64,000 bases of DNA from Siphonodentalium dalli (GCA_032622095.1 CP136069.1:166092394-166156393), one strand, 5' to 3'; numbered from the stretch's first letter, positions 40,301-55,300 are shown. A program made the numbers and translations. Notes: generated by a model not told the origin, from the letters alone.

Positions 40301-43300
40301 AAGTCCCACTAAAACGGAAGAACTATATTTCGAAACTGTGTGATTCGGTTCTCCGATTATTTTATCAACACACAAGTCAAAATGCACATCACACGCATGG
40401 CAAGTCAGACGTAAGAGTTCTAATTTGCTCCAATTTTGACAAGTCGCTTGCGAAAATTGTCAACAAAACTACCGTTCTGATCCTCCATTATGTCATTAAG
40501 TTTTTAGTGCGGGAATTGTTCTGAAAGCACATAGAAAACTGGACTTTCGGGCGATCGGTTTTCGACATTTTTGTTCGGAAAACCCGCGCTATATATAGAA
40601 ACGGAAAGTAGAATTCCCAGAACGAACAGCGGATTATGCCGAACTTATTCGGACCACTTCGGCTTTCGGTTAAAACGTAAACAAACAGATAAACAAATCG
40701 ATGTTTGTGTCAATCAACCGGAATATTCTATGTGTAATTTAACATTAAAGTTAGATTATTATACACCATTATGACCATAAGATGTAAGCCTTTCCGATGT
40801 ATATAGCATCATGTATTGATTTGCTAGGTAAATCGAGTAAAATACACCACAGATTCCCGCCACAGATCGTGGGCGTAAGTCGTGTGGTAGGATTGGTATG
40901 CAAGCGGGCTTGGACTAAACGCCAGCATCGCCATCCCAATATCTTAGCTGGTTTTAGTACAAGAAGACTTGGACTAATATTCGACGAGCATACTGACATA
41001 CTTTCGATACCAAAATAGCATTGAACAAAATGTTGATATATAACATGTTTTGGAAAATTTTATACTAGAGTTGACAGCGGTTAGCATTGTTTTTTGGTAA
41101 TTAAACGATTCCGATAACTAAGTGTCTTTTGAAGAAATGTTGTTGCTGTTGGAATCTGATGATACGGCGACCATCAAATCAGATTGAGTACACTTAACAT
41201 TTTAGTCTGACAGCAACCAAGAACATACATCTCTACTTCATATTGTTTTGTTTTGCACAATAATTGGAATGCATTTTTAAATATATTACTTGGAATCAGT
41301 AGCCTGTTTCTCTTCTTCTTCTTTCTTATTGCTCAGATCACGGATAACCTCCAAAAGATGCTGATTTTGACTTTGTAGTTCATCGATATTGCTAAAAAAA
41401 ACATTTTAAACATTATCAGTAGGTGATAGCTCATTGTGATCCAGTTGTTGTTATATCACTGAATTATGTATACTTTACAATTTGCTGAGAGTATCTCAAA
41501 ACATACATAAGTATAAGATATAACTCATTGATATAGTGCTAAAAAAAATGTGTTTTGTTTCTTATATTATTCGATATATTTCAGATTGTTTTGTTTGTGC
41601 CAGTTAAAATTTTTCAACCAGCGGTCACATAAAATTGCAGCTGTAGACCATGGGTAGAAAATCTAGAGCTGTCTTCACTATGCAGCTGTTATGGTATTAC
41701 ATAATTTTGATAATTAAATGAAGAGAAAGCCGTGCGTGAAGCTGAAATAGTTTCAAGTTAAGATAACGCAATATATAACGCAATATATGTTTTCCGGACG
41801 GTCGCATATTATTAATTTCCACAACATAACATAGCGTAGATCTTGAAGATAACATGCTATTCATGCGATATTTATGATTGGTATAAGGCACTATAGGCAT
41901 AAAATCTTTTTTATATTTTAACATTCTTACTGCTTATCATGGTTTCAACGAATGTGCATATTTTTACAGCATTACCCACCACAAATGCTACCCAATCCTT
42001 TAAAATAAAAACGATTATTTTATTTTCATTTATGGACCAGCGAGGCTGAGGGAGCCTAGTTTGTTGGTCGTGATCGATGTTAATTTTTTAATGTTCATTT
42101 GTATAATCTATTATAGTTGAAGAGTTAGTGGAGACATATATTTTAAATATGATTGAAATGCCCTCATACGAGTTTAAATTCCATATTACTCCATGAATCC
42201 ATGATATACAAAACTCTCATAGAAACCCATGTGGCAAATATACTCAGGTATTGAATAACTAATAACTAGAACTTTGTTTGGAACACAAGTTTATGGTACA
42301 TATTTGCCTCAAATCTTATAAAATCTTGTGTGTCTTCACATCTTGTTGGTGACAAAACCCACTGATTATTGTCATTATTGATTCGCTAATTCAGGAATCA
42401 AATCAGGTAGACAAATGTCAAGTTACTCAGAATTGAGTTTTATACACGAACAATAATGACAATTAAATACTGTTTTGTATTTACAAGTTCCTCGTTTCTT
42501 TTGCAGGAAATTTTGACGCAAGTATTGATGATTTCAACATTTGGATTTCGGGAAATCGAGATTCAATATTCGATTAGATAATTTTCGAATATTCAATTCG
42601 AGATTCGATTCGAACCAAAATCTAAGATTCGCAAGCCCCTAATCTTATGGCCATAATGGTGTATAATAATCTAACTATCATGTTAAATTACACATAGAGT
42701 ATTCCAGTTTATTACGTAATTTACTCGGCTATGTTCGGCTTCTCTGGCGTCACTTGAATATGCCCATAACAATCAAATACACCCTTATTCAAACATCGTG
42801 TGCTGTTAATATATGTTAATTATATGTCATGTGATGTCAGGTTAGCAACTGTGAAGGTATTGCTAAAGTGCGGAATTGGCAATGGACCAACGAGATGAAT
42901 ATAAAATAGGCTACTTCACAACTTCTGAAGAAATCTCATGCGATTTAGGCCTATTAGTTTCATTTAGACCAATTTCGTTGGTTAGCATAATGAAAACAAG
43001 CGAAGACGTCATGGCACAGTAGACATACCCGAATGTGACAAGCTTCTCTGAAATCAGTTGGGATGAGCTAGATACTTCTGCAGAAGACATGTCACTGCCT
43101 TTAACAACCCTGCCTCCTCTCAGTTCCTCAATCTCCTTCACCAAGTATCGAACCTGAAAATTTTATGAAACCAGGTTCAAGGATGGTAAGCATTTATATT
43201 ATATTGTTGACGTTTTAACAATCATGATTACAAAAACCTTCCAATAACTTGTTCTAAATCAGGGATTCCGCTATACCGGCAGGGGGTCCCTTTCTTTGAC

Positions 43301-46300
43301 GGCCCCGTTCCCCTAGCCAAGTTTTCCCCTAGCCAGGTTTTTCTCTGATTCCCCCCCCCCCCCCCCCCCGACGCATTCCCCTCCCAGGGCCCTTGAACCC
43401 CTTGTTTTAATGCAAACTCCTTGAAAACCCTGGAATTTCGTGTAACCGTAAAACCCTCAGTATATCGATTCGTAATATATAGCCGGAAACGATATATTTT
43501 GTGTACGATGCGAATGTGATATTTGTGACGTAACTCTACCAATGAAGCGTCATTGGTTACCAAGTATATATCTTTCCCGCCGATAGCAATACTCTCGAGG
43601 TAATTTCAATTGTGTGACCCCAAATGATTGAATGCGACAACAAAATAGTTCCGAGCTTTTTAAACCAGTGTTCGTAGATCAAATTAATTTTTAAAAGACG
43701 AGTGAATGTTACTGTTGGTCATGAACTTCCCTTGATGGCTTGGCGAGGCACCTCCTCAAGAGTACAGTTGAATTTTAACTGGTACGAAATATCATAGTAC
43801 ATTTAATTATTCTACCCACCGGAAATAAAAAATAAATCTGAAGCTAGTCTCAGTTAAAAGTTCGTTTTTATTTCACTCAGTTCAATCACAATAATCAACT
43901 TAATTGACTGACTGTTGTTTCACATAAACGATGTAAATTGTTACATTTCTTGTTTTAATTTTGAGAATGTATACATACCAGAATTATAATCGTAATTCGC
44001 GTTCTGGCCGTGCTGGACAATGCATTTCTAGTGTTGCACTTTTCTAAATTTTTCGAAGCAGGTGTTCGTGTTTTCCCCTATCTACAAACCGGCCCCATTC
44101 CCCTACCCCCTAGCGGAAACCCTGTAAATGGTTAATCCTTTCTATACTAAACACTCATTGATGTTGTGGTTATCCCTTAGGAAAGTTCAGATAATAAGTT
44201 CAACAAACGACCATTTTATCTGTTGTCTGCTCATATGTTATGACAATCCCTCAAAATAGATAATAGACTAATCCAAAGTACACTTTTATAATTCAGTCCT
44301 CCTGCTTTGAAACCAATTGCAATGAATATCAATATATTGTCATAGGATTGCTGAACTGAGATCCACAAATTAAATCAGTGAAAAGATTAAGCAAAGCTGC
44401 AAATTGATTGTCTGCCATTTGCAGATAGAGGTTCCCAATGTGTGATTTTAGCGATGCTATCCCACACAGTGGCAAGCATCACCAAATTCACCCTCTGGGG
44501 GCATCATTCTGCTTAGGCTTCAACGGCTATAGGAGACCTAGGATCAAATTGAAGTTCCCCAGTTGAAGTTGGTGATGTTCACCCATTAGTCATCTCGATT
44601 ATGCATATTATCTTCTGCAAATTAAGGGATATTGAAACTGAAGAGAAGGGGAAAAGTAATTAAAAACAATGTTAATTTGAGACTATAGATACTTCCCAGA
44701 AGATGAGGCCTAAACAGAATGAGGTCCCCATTGGGTAAATTTGGTGACGCTATCCAAAAGCACAGTGTGGGATAGTGTCACTTAATTCCATCCTCTGGGG
44801 ACTTCGTTCTGCATATGACAGACACACTATTTGCTTGTATTTAAGTGGTAACCTGTTGTCCTAAATCTAGGTTCTGTTGTTGGAATTTATGAAGTTCCTT
44901 GGATTGATGTGAACTCTTCCTACCAGTTTCATCAGACTCAGAACGAACTCTTTCACATTCCTGTAAACAACAGTAACATACATCAGGTAAATACACAATA
45001 CTGTGAATCCACCCATAACAATATTAACATACACCAGGTAAATACACAATACTGTGAATTCACCAATAACAATATAAACATACACCAGGTAAATACACAA
45101 TACTGTGAATCCACCCATAACAATATAAACATTTATCTACCATTCCCTGATAAAATTGGCAATAACGATTTGGCGATAAAAAACATCTGTATCATTACTG
45201 CAGTTGCGATACAAGGTGATCGTGACGTCGTTGACTGGTTCAATATCATGAATGAACTGACGTCACATCAATCGCGTGAAAAATCAAAACGACATTCCAA
45301 TGCATATTCTTGCGTACTATAAACAAATAGTTCCTAGGTTTTAACATTATTTGATTGCCTACCATCATGGGTATTATGGTATAACATATCACAAAGTAAG
45401 TAAAATGTATTTGTTCAGTATTTATTATACATTAATATATAAAACATGCAGGTGTAAGAGATTTTGTGGATTGAATTCAATTTCCGTTTGGCATATGCTC
45501 GTGAACTTGCAGGTTTGGAGAATTTAGCAAAGCGAGCTAATCACGTGACACAGATACCTTTGCAGGTTGGGAGAATTTACTCAAGAAAGCTAATCGTTGG
45601 ACACAAATCTAACAATTTTGGCATTTAAGAAACTACTAAAACGTAATTTTTGCGGTGAATTCTGTCACACCAACGGTAGATAAATGTGTTATATACACAA
45701 TGTGTTTGTAACGATTCATGTATCGCGACTCAGCTAGTTTTCGAGGCCACATAGCGACTCGGCGACCATGGTCGCCTCATCCCTATATGGTCACGAAAAC
45801 TAGCCTCGTCAAAATACATGAATCAATACAAACACATTGTGTATATAACACATATACACCAGGTAAATACACAATACTGTGAATCCGCCCATCAAAGCTA
45901 AGAGTTATCAACAATTGATTTTGTAAATTTTAAATCGGTTATTTTTATCCACCTGGAATATTTGGCACCTATCAAATGTTATTTTCAACGAGCCGACGAC
46001 ATTCTCTCGATACCAAACTGCATTGAAAATATTTTTCATATATAACACGTTTTGTGAAATTTTGTACTATAGTTGACAGCGGTTAGCATTATTTTTTAAT
46101 TAATTGAATCTGACAACTGAAGCATCTTTTGAAGAAATGTTGTTGTTTTTGGAATCTGATGATACAGAGACCATTGAATCGGATTGTGTACCTTTAACCC
46201 TTTACCCAACAGAAGGGCCCTGTGCCAATGCATTCTCTTATATATGCGAGTCGACCATAGGTCGCCTCGCATATATAAGAGAATGCATTGGCTTAACACA

Positions 46301-49300
46301 TTAAAAATTGTTAAAGAATGTAAGAAAAAATGTTAAAAAGTGTTAAAAAAAGATTTTTTTTAGGCCAATGCATTCTCTTATATATGCGAGGCGACCTATG
46401 GTCGACTCGCATATATAAGAGAATGCATTGGCACAGGGCATAACTGTAACTATCACAATGTGGTCAAGGAGCCGGTTCCAATGATATCCATATTTGTATG
46501 GTTCTATTGAGACAGACCGAAGATATTTTAGGCTGTTGAAGCTTTATTTGGCCGGTTTTGGCCAGTTTGTTGGGTAAAGGGTTAAAGGAGTTCATCCACG
46601 TAGTTGTTGCTTTCATGGTCTCCAGAACAAAATAAGTTTGTTTGTATGGAGCGATGTCACACAATAGAGCATCTACACACAACGTAATTCCTATGGGGGG
46701 TGGGAAAATGTGCTCACAGCAAATAAGAGTAATAGGTAAATATATGAACATACAAGCATGGCTCCATCCAACTGTTGAGTAAGTTGGTTTATAGTATTTA
46801 GGGATGTCTCGTAGTCCTCTCTTTGTTTCTTCATTATTGGAGCCTTTTCTTCAATTTCCTGTCAATAGCAAGAATAGCATAACCAAATTTAGATGACTAG
46901 TTGATTTATAGGCAGTTATTCTGAGTTGTTTTAATGGGATTTGAGTACGATCACAAAATAAATCAAGATATTCTTAGAAACAGGTTGAACATTAAAAAAA
47001 GTAAGTTTAAGAATCATGTCTGGGAGCACAATCTGACACAACTAGTTTTCAGCCGCGACTAAGATATAAAAAAGAAATCATAAACAAATTATCCACCAAA
47101 TCAATAAAAAATCTTATCCAGATAATGGACTGTCAGTGCTGATTGCTATAGTCCCTAGAAAAATTATATTATTAAATATATTAAATTATATTTGCCAATA
47201 AATGTGGGCTGCAGGGTGTACTAAATGATTCAAAAGTTAAATCCAAAATGGCCACTGGCTTTATCAACGAAATTCAGAATAAAATGGTAAACTCCCATCT
47301 AGAGGTCACCCCCGATGATCAATATGAAGTTTGGTAACAATAGGATGTCAAGTTTAGCTTAAAACGATTACGATATCAACTCTGGTCATAAACACAAGGG
47401 TGCCGCCATTTTAAAAAACTAACTAAATAATGCAGATAAGCAACTTATCAGCAATATTTCTACGATCCGAGATCTATGAATGCATTTTTTTTTGCTTTGG
47501 TTTTTGCGCTTATTTATTTTTTACGGGGTTGATAAAATTAGTAGGGATGGAGATCTGAACTAAGGGCCGGCGGATTACCAGAAACATCACTATTTTATGT
47601 TCCTTACCTGTAAGATCTGGTCGAGATACTGATTGAGTCGTTTGTTTTCTTCCCTCTCTGCTTGAAGAGAATCACTTGATTGAACATATTCATGATATAT
47701 CTGGAAGGGAAGAAGAAAACAATAATACTACAATCACTATAAAAGTGTCAATGAAACTGTAGCTCAACTTGGGAATGGGATAATGTCATGTTACAGTGAA
47801 TGGAGCGAAACATTTATCCGATAAATGCAGGCTGCGACAAATTTTTAATGAAAAATGGCTGACGGTGGCCATGTTTTTAAAAGAATTTGTGAGAAAATCG
47901 ATGCCTCCTATCCAGAGGTCGCTCCGAAGATCCATGTTTTTCATGTAAGATCGTTGAAATTTGATGGCTCCCATCTAGAAGTAATCCTAAACATGCCTGT
48001 ATATTTTAATAAAATTTCTCCAATAAATGTAGGCTATATGATGTGCCGATGGATTCAAATGTGAAGTCCAAATTGGCTGCGGTGGAAATTTGTTTTAATG
48101 AATCAGTTGATGGTTCCCATCTGTAGACCACCCTGAAGATCCATACTAGTATCAAGTTTGGTGACTATCGGATGAGGGATGTAGCCTGTAGGGTGTACTG
48201 AAGGATCTCGTCATGTGAAGAGTAAAATCCAAGATGGAAGCTGGTGGCCATGTTTTTTAATGAAATTCAGAGAAATTAAATGGCTCCCATCTAATGGTTA
48301 CCCTGAAGATCTATATGAAGTTATATAACAATAAGATGAGGTATGTGATCTGTAGGGTGTGCCAAAGAATTTAGTCATACAAAGAATAAAATCCAAGATT
48401 CCGCTCGGAAATGGGAAGCCAATGTAGCGTGGACATAACAGCATACCTTTAGTATCTGCCATAGCATACATTAAGTATCTGCTATAGCATGCATTTAGTA
48501 TCTGCCAAGGCATACCTTTAGTATCTGCCAAGGCATACCTTTAGTATCTGCCATAGCATACCTTTCCAAAATCAGCTATTTATCCAATCAGATTCGGCAT
48601 TTAATTTAGGTCAAATCCACAGCTATTGGACAATTCAAATCCAACAATTTATATACCTCAAATTAATTGACAAAGAAATGATAACTTGTCAATACCATGA
48701 GATCAAATCAGATTTGTCAATAAGCACGTATCACAATTCATCAGCTGTTAAAACTGATCAGATTGTACTTATTTTAGTATTGCCAATATATTGCATGATG
48801 TGAAGTAGAATATATAATATAAACCTGTGTGAGCGTCATTCCAGATTTGAGGAGTTTACTGGCAGCAGCAGCCGACGGTGAAAGAGCTTCTATGCCTTCA
48901 TCACTCAATATCACGCCTACAAAAAAATAAACAAGTCAATAGGGTGATTTTAAGCTTCAATATATGTTCTGGATTATCAGTTAGAACTAATATAATAATA
49001 ATCCATTCATTTTTGGCCACGTAAAGTCAATTTCCCATTTCTTAAGGCCAAAAAAGTTTGAAAGGCAAGCAAGTGCGAATTATATTTAAATTTTTTATTT
49101 CTAGGAGACATATTATAATCAGCAGCCATAATCGATACTTTATAATCAATCTATTCTTTAATATTAAGTGAACATCATGTTTTTTGCAGGCCCTTATATC
49201 ATTCACAAGCAGTTTAACTTATGAAATATGCATATATTTGAGTAGTCAGAGACTACATGATCTTACAATCAAGATATTCCTACAGAATGAGATGGTTGAC

Positions 49301-52300
49301 TTGACTCAATAGAAATTAGAATGTGTCAGAGTGTTTCCGTCCAACTTGCATCGAAGCTGCCTTGGACTTGCTCTGCTTTTATTAGTTCCTATTTACATAT
49401 TTACATGTATTGAATCCCCAACTACATTTAGTAGGTTAATATAGATGAATAAACTAAAATGAATAGCTACTAGTCCAGAGCAGCTTTGGTCATGAATAAA
49501 TACTGTATGAAACTGGATTGAGGTAGGTGGAACATGGGGAGGGGGGTGGTCCTAGCTATCATAGCTATGTTGATTTGGGGTGACAATAGGATTTATGGGA
49601 TGTTCTCATAAGATATGGTGAAAGGCAGGGATTATGTGAGAGAATGAATTTTGCAATATAGATTCATTTCAAAACAACAGAATGTGCATGAGATCGCCTG
49701 ATATTAAAATGTGTGTTTACTCCTCCTGCCTGCTTCAGCATTGTTGTACATGTACTGTTGAAGTCAGAAAACATCTGCTGAACTGGAATTCCATGGACTA
49801 TTAGGTTTATTACAAGCATATTTTAAGGAGTTAAAGAGTGTTGTTATCTTCATCCCACTTTCCTCTCTTCTGATTGGCTGAGGTTTCGTCACATCGCGGG
49901 CCGCAAATCACTTGTTACCATCGAGGGTAACATTTCGGCAGTAAACTGTTTTTGACCGCTCAGCTGTTACAAGTAAACATAGAACTACGAAGAACTCAAC
50001 GCGCAGTGATTACATCACAGCTCTCTAATAATTTCCGAAAATACGCATTTTATAAACCCCACTGTTTCATAACAACCGCGAACTTTGGTGTTTGCTAATT
50101 TGCATAATTGTTGTCTTTAATTTGCAACTAAAGCACGCTATGTATAAATGGTGTTATCACGGACATAAATCCCTTATAAGGTGTAATGTTCCCATTGGAA
50201 CTTTTTTACATCAATTATGAATACCATGGAACAAATAGATAAACCGTAGTAAGCAGTTGGTATGTACTGTAGACAATTGCACACACGATGTACATTCGTC
50301 ACGTTTCTGTACTAAGCTCTAAATATCAAATAGCCACTCTTTACTATTTATCAATCGACAATTTTCTTCGGTTATACATTCCTCAGACTTCACAGGAAAA
50401 CCCTTATGTTGCGTAACAGTCTGTTGTCAATTTCTTTTGGCACCACTACAACGTGTAAGTTTCACATTTTAGCGTTCTCAAAATTAACACGTCTACCTGC
50501 GTCTTTACGCTCATTTAAAACGACACCGAACATTTCGCCACATGGCTACTCTACTTCGAAATTGCTTTACTCCTCCTTCCATGCACCAATTATCACCATG
50601 CAACCAGCAAACTAACTTTACAATAGCTCCGCAAATGATCGGTGTATCAATTGATCCAAAATGTGAACGTTTTATTTTCTAAAAAGCGAGGATTCCAACA
50701 TAAAATTAACTCTTCGAGCTGGATTAATGAATATACGTGCGTACTTAGGCATGCCATTAAGTAGGGCGTGTGTACTCCTTTGTCAGAGAACAAAACAGTT
50801 GTCACCCTTGTTTTCGTGAGACACGGGGACTTGTCGCCGGTCTCGACCTGGAATGTCACCCTCGGGGCCTGGTGGCCCTCGGGTGACATTCCAGGTCTCG
50901 AGCGGGCGACAAATCCCTGTGTCTCACTCAATCACGGGCGACAACTGTATATTGTGAATTGTATATAAATTCTTTAAAATGGGGTAATGTAGTTTAATTA
51001 ATATAGTTCATGGTAATTAAACATGGTACTTAAATTGTTTTGAACTTTTGCCTATACATGTAGCATTAATATCTAACTTTTAAGAGAATTAAATGATGTT
51101 TGTCATGTTTGAAAACTTAATCTGATTTGAGGGAAAAGGAGCGACACAGTCCAATACATCAACTTAATATGTATGTTAAGACTTAAAATTTTCCCATGAA
51201 GACTATGTTGCAGGAGAGTATAATAAATAAGTCCATACCTCGTCTTCTGAGATCATTCAGTAACTCGTTGGCATTGGCAAGCTCTTGATTAAGCTTAGTG
51301 AGATTCTCATCTGGAAATAGAAGATGCAATATGATACACTGAATGAAACTGAGTGTCATTGTTGGCTAGAAAGAACCATATATACAATGACTAACTGAAC
51401 TCAATTTTCAAGAAAGGATGAAATAGTTATTTTTAGAAATATAAAAAAAATTCTTTTCAATTCTTAATCAAAGTTATGCTTTTTGGCAACAAGTTAAAAC
51501 ACTAAAGCCATTCTGAGTAATTTCTGTCAGGCTTTTGTTTTGAAGTCAAGGTGAATGAACAAAGTCATCTTGTATAGGAAAGCATTGTCAGTCATACATA
51601 AACCTATTACACTGATATTTGGGGGTAAACCTAAAACTCAATTAAAAACTTCTTTTATTTGGCAAGTAAAGGAGTAAAGTGTGTTGAAAAATATAGTTAT
51701 GTTCTCATATGGAATCACTCAGATGACCCTAGTGTAATTATATTAACTAAAACAGATTTATAGGCCAAAAAAAAAGAAGATATTTAATTCTCAGGCAATT
51801 TTTTTTTTAATCAATGCAGGCGCGAGAGTTTTATTTTTATTTTTATTTTTTTTTCTGCCCATGGACTGACATAGTAAGCATGGGTTATTATACCTTCCCA
51901 GGTCCAGAAAATGTAGGGAGAACTAGAACTTTGTAATGGATATATAAACTAATTTAATCTGATATAAAGAATGACAAATTATGAAATTGTACTACCGTAC
52001 ATCATATAGAGATTACCTAGAATGATATATATATTGATATGATTTTTAACAGGTAGAACTACATATCCAATTCATATAAAAATAAGGAACCTAAATACAG
52101 CCGAAATGAAAAAATAGAGTGATCATCCAAACTATCATAGAAAGTCTTGATTAACTTATTCCGCTGAGTAATTAGAGACTGTATATGTACCAAAATGGAT
52201 GATAGACAAAAAAACTTCAAAGAGCCATCATAAACATGGCCATATACACCGATTTTCAAATTGTGTTTTTATAGCGTTCCGGTTTGCATTTTTAATACCT

Positions 52301-55300
52301 TTTCGATTGATTTTTCAATATCAAACTTCCTGCTGACCAGAGATCGAAACATTTCAACACATTTGGACAGCCTGTGGAATATCCACACATACACCGTTGT
52401 ATTTAGCTCCTATTCGATATTTGAAACATAACTAATTTCCATGGTACAGTTTCCTATTTTTGTGTTATGCGGTTTACAACTACGGTGAAATCCAAATCGT
52501 AATAAAATGGTCCAACGCGGGCCAATGTTTCGATGCGGCGATGCCCGAGAATGAAAACCCCTTTTTTGGCCTTACCATTACAATTTAATCAATGTGCTTG
52601 AATCGAGCGAGCTAATGTTGAATCATCGTCTAAACATTAACCAACACTCTACCCCTCTCAAAATATTATCAAACGAGTATATTTGTTTCAAGAAAACTCC
52701 AAATCATTGACGAGCAGTTCCCTTAGGAATTGTTCAGACAATAGTTTAACAGGCTGTTTATTGAAATTATTATCTAAATATTTCCCACCAATTAACCCTT
52801 TACCCAACAGAACGGCCCTGTGCCAATGCATTCTCTTATATATGCGAATGCATTGGTTTAACACATTAAAAATTATAAAATTGTTAAAGAATGTAAGAAA
52901 AAATGGTAAAAAGTGTTAAAAGAGAATGCATTGGCACAGGGCATAACTGTAACCATCACAATGACTCAGCCCTCATAATTGGCTACGGCAATCGGCAATG
53001 CCGAAGCCATTTGCTGAAGCAAACTGGGCCACGGTAAAGGGTTGCCGTAGCAGATTGCCGAAGCCAAACAATCTGAATTAAAAGGGCTGCAATGCGGTCA
53101 ATGAGCCGGTTCCAATGATATCCATATTTGTATGGTTTTATTGAGACAGACCCAAGATAATTTAGGCTGTTGCAGCTTTATTTGGCCGTTTTTGGCCGGT
53201 TTGTTGGGTAAAGGGTTAATAGGAATCCTTCTGTACTTACGTATTATCTTTTTGAATGTCTGTTGTCTGCTCATATATCTTGAACATCCTTCCAGATGAA
53301 TAATAGACCATTCCATTGTGTATTATTATAACTGATAGGGAGAAAACATTCAGTAAAGCAAGGGATATATGTGGTTTTGCTAATAATCTCACCTTTACTG
53401 ATTATCTGTTCATTGAAGGACTCTTCCTTTTCGCTCATTTCTTTCTCTACTTCTGTTCGTGCTGAATGAAGGGAAATATGTTTAGATTTTTAAGACAAGT
53501 TAATTATATACATGTGCAATTTCAACAATCAACAAGGAATTAAAAGATATGGGCGGCAATGGTGGTGGGTATGTTGTTAAAATATTCAGCTCCGTCAAAA
53601 ACAGCCATAAACGGAAAGAATAGTAAAATATAGACAGACTTTGTTCTTATACCAATCAGATATATGGCATAAACAGTATGTTATTGTCAAATGTTTTTCC
53701 TTTCTTATGTAAACAAAAGCAAAAAACGTTACAGAACCTGGCTTTTGTTTAGATCGGATATGGTAAACATAAAAAGCGTTATTTGTTACTTTTTTCCTGA
53801 TATGGAAATAATAAAGAGCGTTTATATCATGTGTGCGTGATTAACCAATAGAATTGCGGTGTGTTATGTAGCAGAAACAAAACTTCTGTAACACGAGAAG
53901 TTTCTTGTTTACATATACCATTGTACATCTTGACGACAATATACTATTTATGTTCTGATTATGTTTGGCATATGAACAAAACTATATATATTTTAATATT
54001 CCTTCCGTTGATGGCGATTTGAACAAATATAAATATTTCTGCAAAGAACGCCGCCCGTGCCTTTAAACAGATCAGAATTAACCCTTCCATGACTGGAGCT
54101 TCCTGAAATTTAGCAAAAACCCTGTGCCAATCCATTTTCTTATATATGCGAGTCTCCCATAGGGAGCCTCGTATATATAAGAGAATTTATTGGCCTAACA
54201 ATATTCACTTTGACCTTGTAAACTGTAAGCCAGTGCATTCTCTTATATATGCAAGGCTCCCATGGGAGACTCGCATATATAAGAGAATGCACTGGAACAA
54301 GGTATTTAATGTTGAACTAGTGCAGCTCCCCATCATGAAAGGGTTAATATGGATGTGGAATAACCTGAATAATCAGTCAATTGAATTATTTGCGACATTA
54401 TTCATTTAGGAAGCAGGAGTTGGTCATAAATTTTTCAGAACGAGAGTTTGGCTATGACCCTCACACAATATAATATATTTTCTCGGCCTTAAGAAAAATA
54501 TATTGCAACCCTGAATTTAGTGTGACATTTGCAGATTGAGGTCCCCAGGGGGTGAATTTAGTGACGCTATCCAGCATAGCAGGCTAGCATCACTAAATTC
54601 ATCTGCCTCTGTGGACCTCATTCTGCTTAGGCCTCCACCTGCTATGGGAGACCTAGGATCCGATTGAAATTCCCCAGTTGAAGTTGGTGATGTTCACCCA
54701 TGTATAGTCACCTATTGGGGGTATAGAAACTTCCAAGAAGGGAAAAAGTAACCAAAAACAATGTTAATTTGAGACTAGATACTTCCCAGAAGATGAGGCC
54801 TAAGCAAAATGATGTCCACAGAGGGTGAATTTGGTGAAGCTAGCCCACCGTGCAGGACAGCGTGACTAAATTCATCCTCTGAGGACTTCCAATCTGCAAC
54901 ATTCAGACTTGTACCTTCGGCAGCCTCTTTCAATAATTTCTGCAGCTCCTCACAAGCTCCAGTCAGCTCATTTATTTGTCTGTCATTGTCATCCGCAGAT
55001 GCCTGAAACAGAAAAATAATGCAAAGTCTAACAAATCATATTCTCAAAATAAGTGTCCCTTTTAATGTGGTCCTCAGCCATTTACAACATGGTCAGAACA
55101 TCAACTCAATCCAGCCATTTCTTTTCTGATGGGTTGGAGTCAATGCGGTCGCGTAATGTCAACGCTTAATTGCATCAGCCTATTTTGAATTTTGTAGTAT
55201 ATCTTTTAATTTTGATTTTTTACGTTCACATTTGAATAATTCTGTGTTATTTTCTCACTCCTAGTACCCGTTTGGACGCCGTTCAAAATGATGTTGGAAA

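Noticed and set aside
19429-46304. Recurrent 60-100-codon open frames containing RVDHRSPRIYKRMHW, MRSPEGEF...SPSGDLIL and similar peptides
   Set aside because: They are translations of the family A/B hairpins and the family-C hairpins on either strand; the palindromic DNA gives similar frames in both directions. They follow the repeat, not a gene.
49860-50640. Promoter of a nested gene (CCAAT-like 'gattggctg', CpG-rich)
   Set aside because: The same 'ctgattgg' start occurs in intron sequence at 18170, suggesting a repeat; no coding exon follows.
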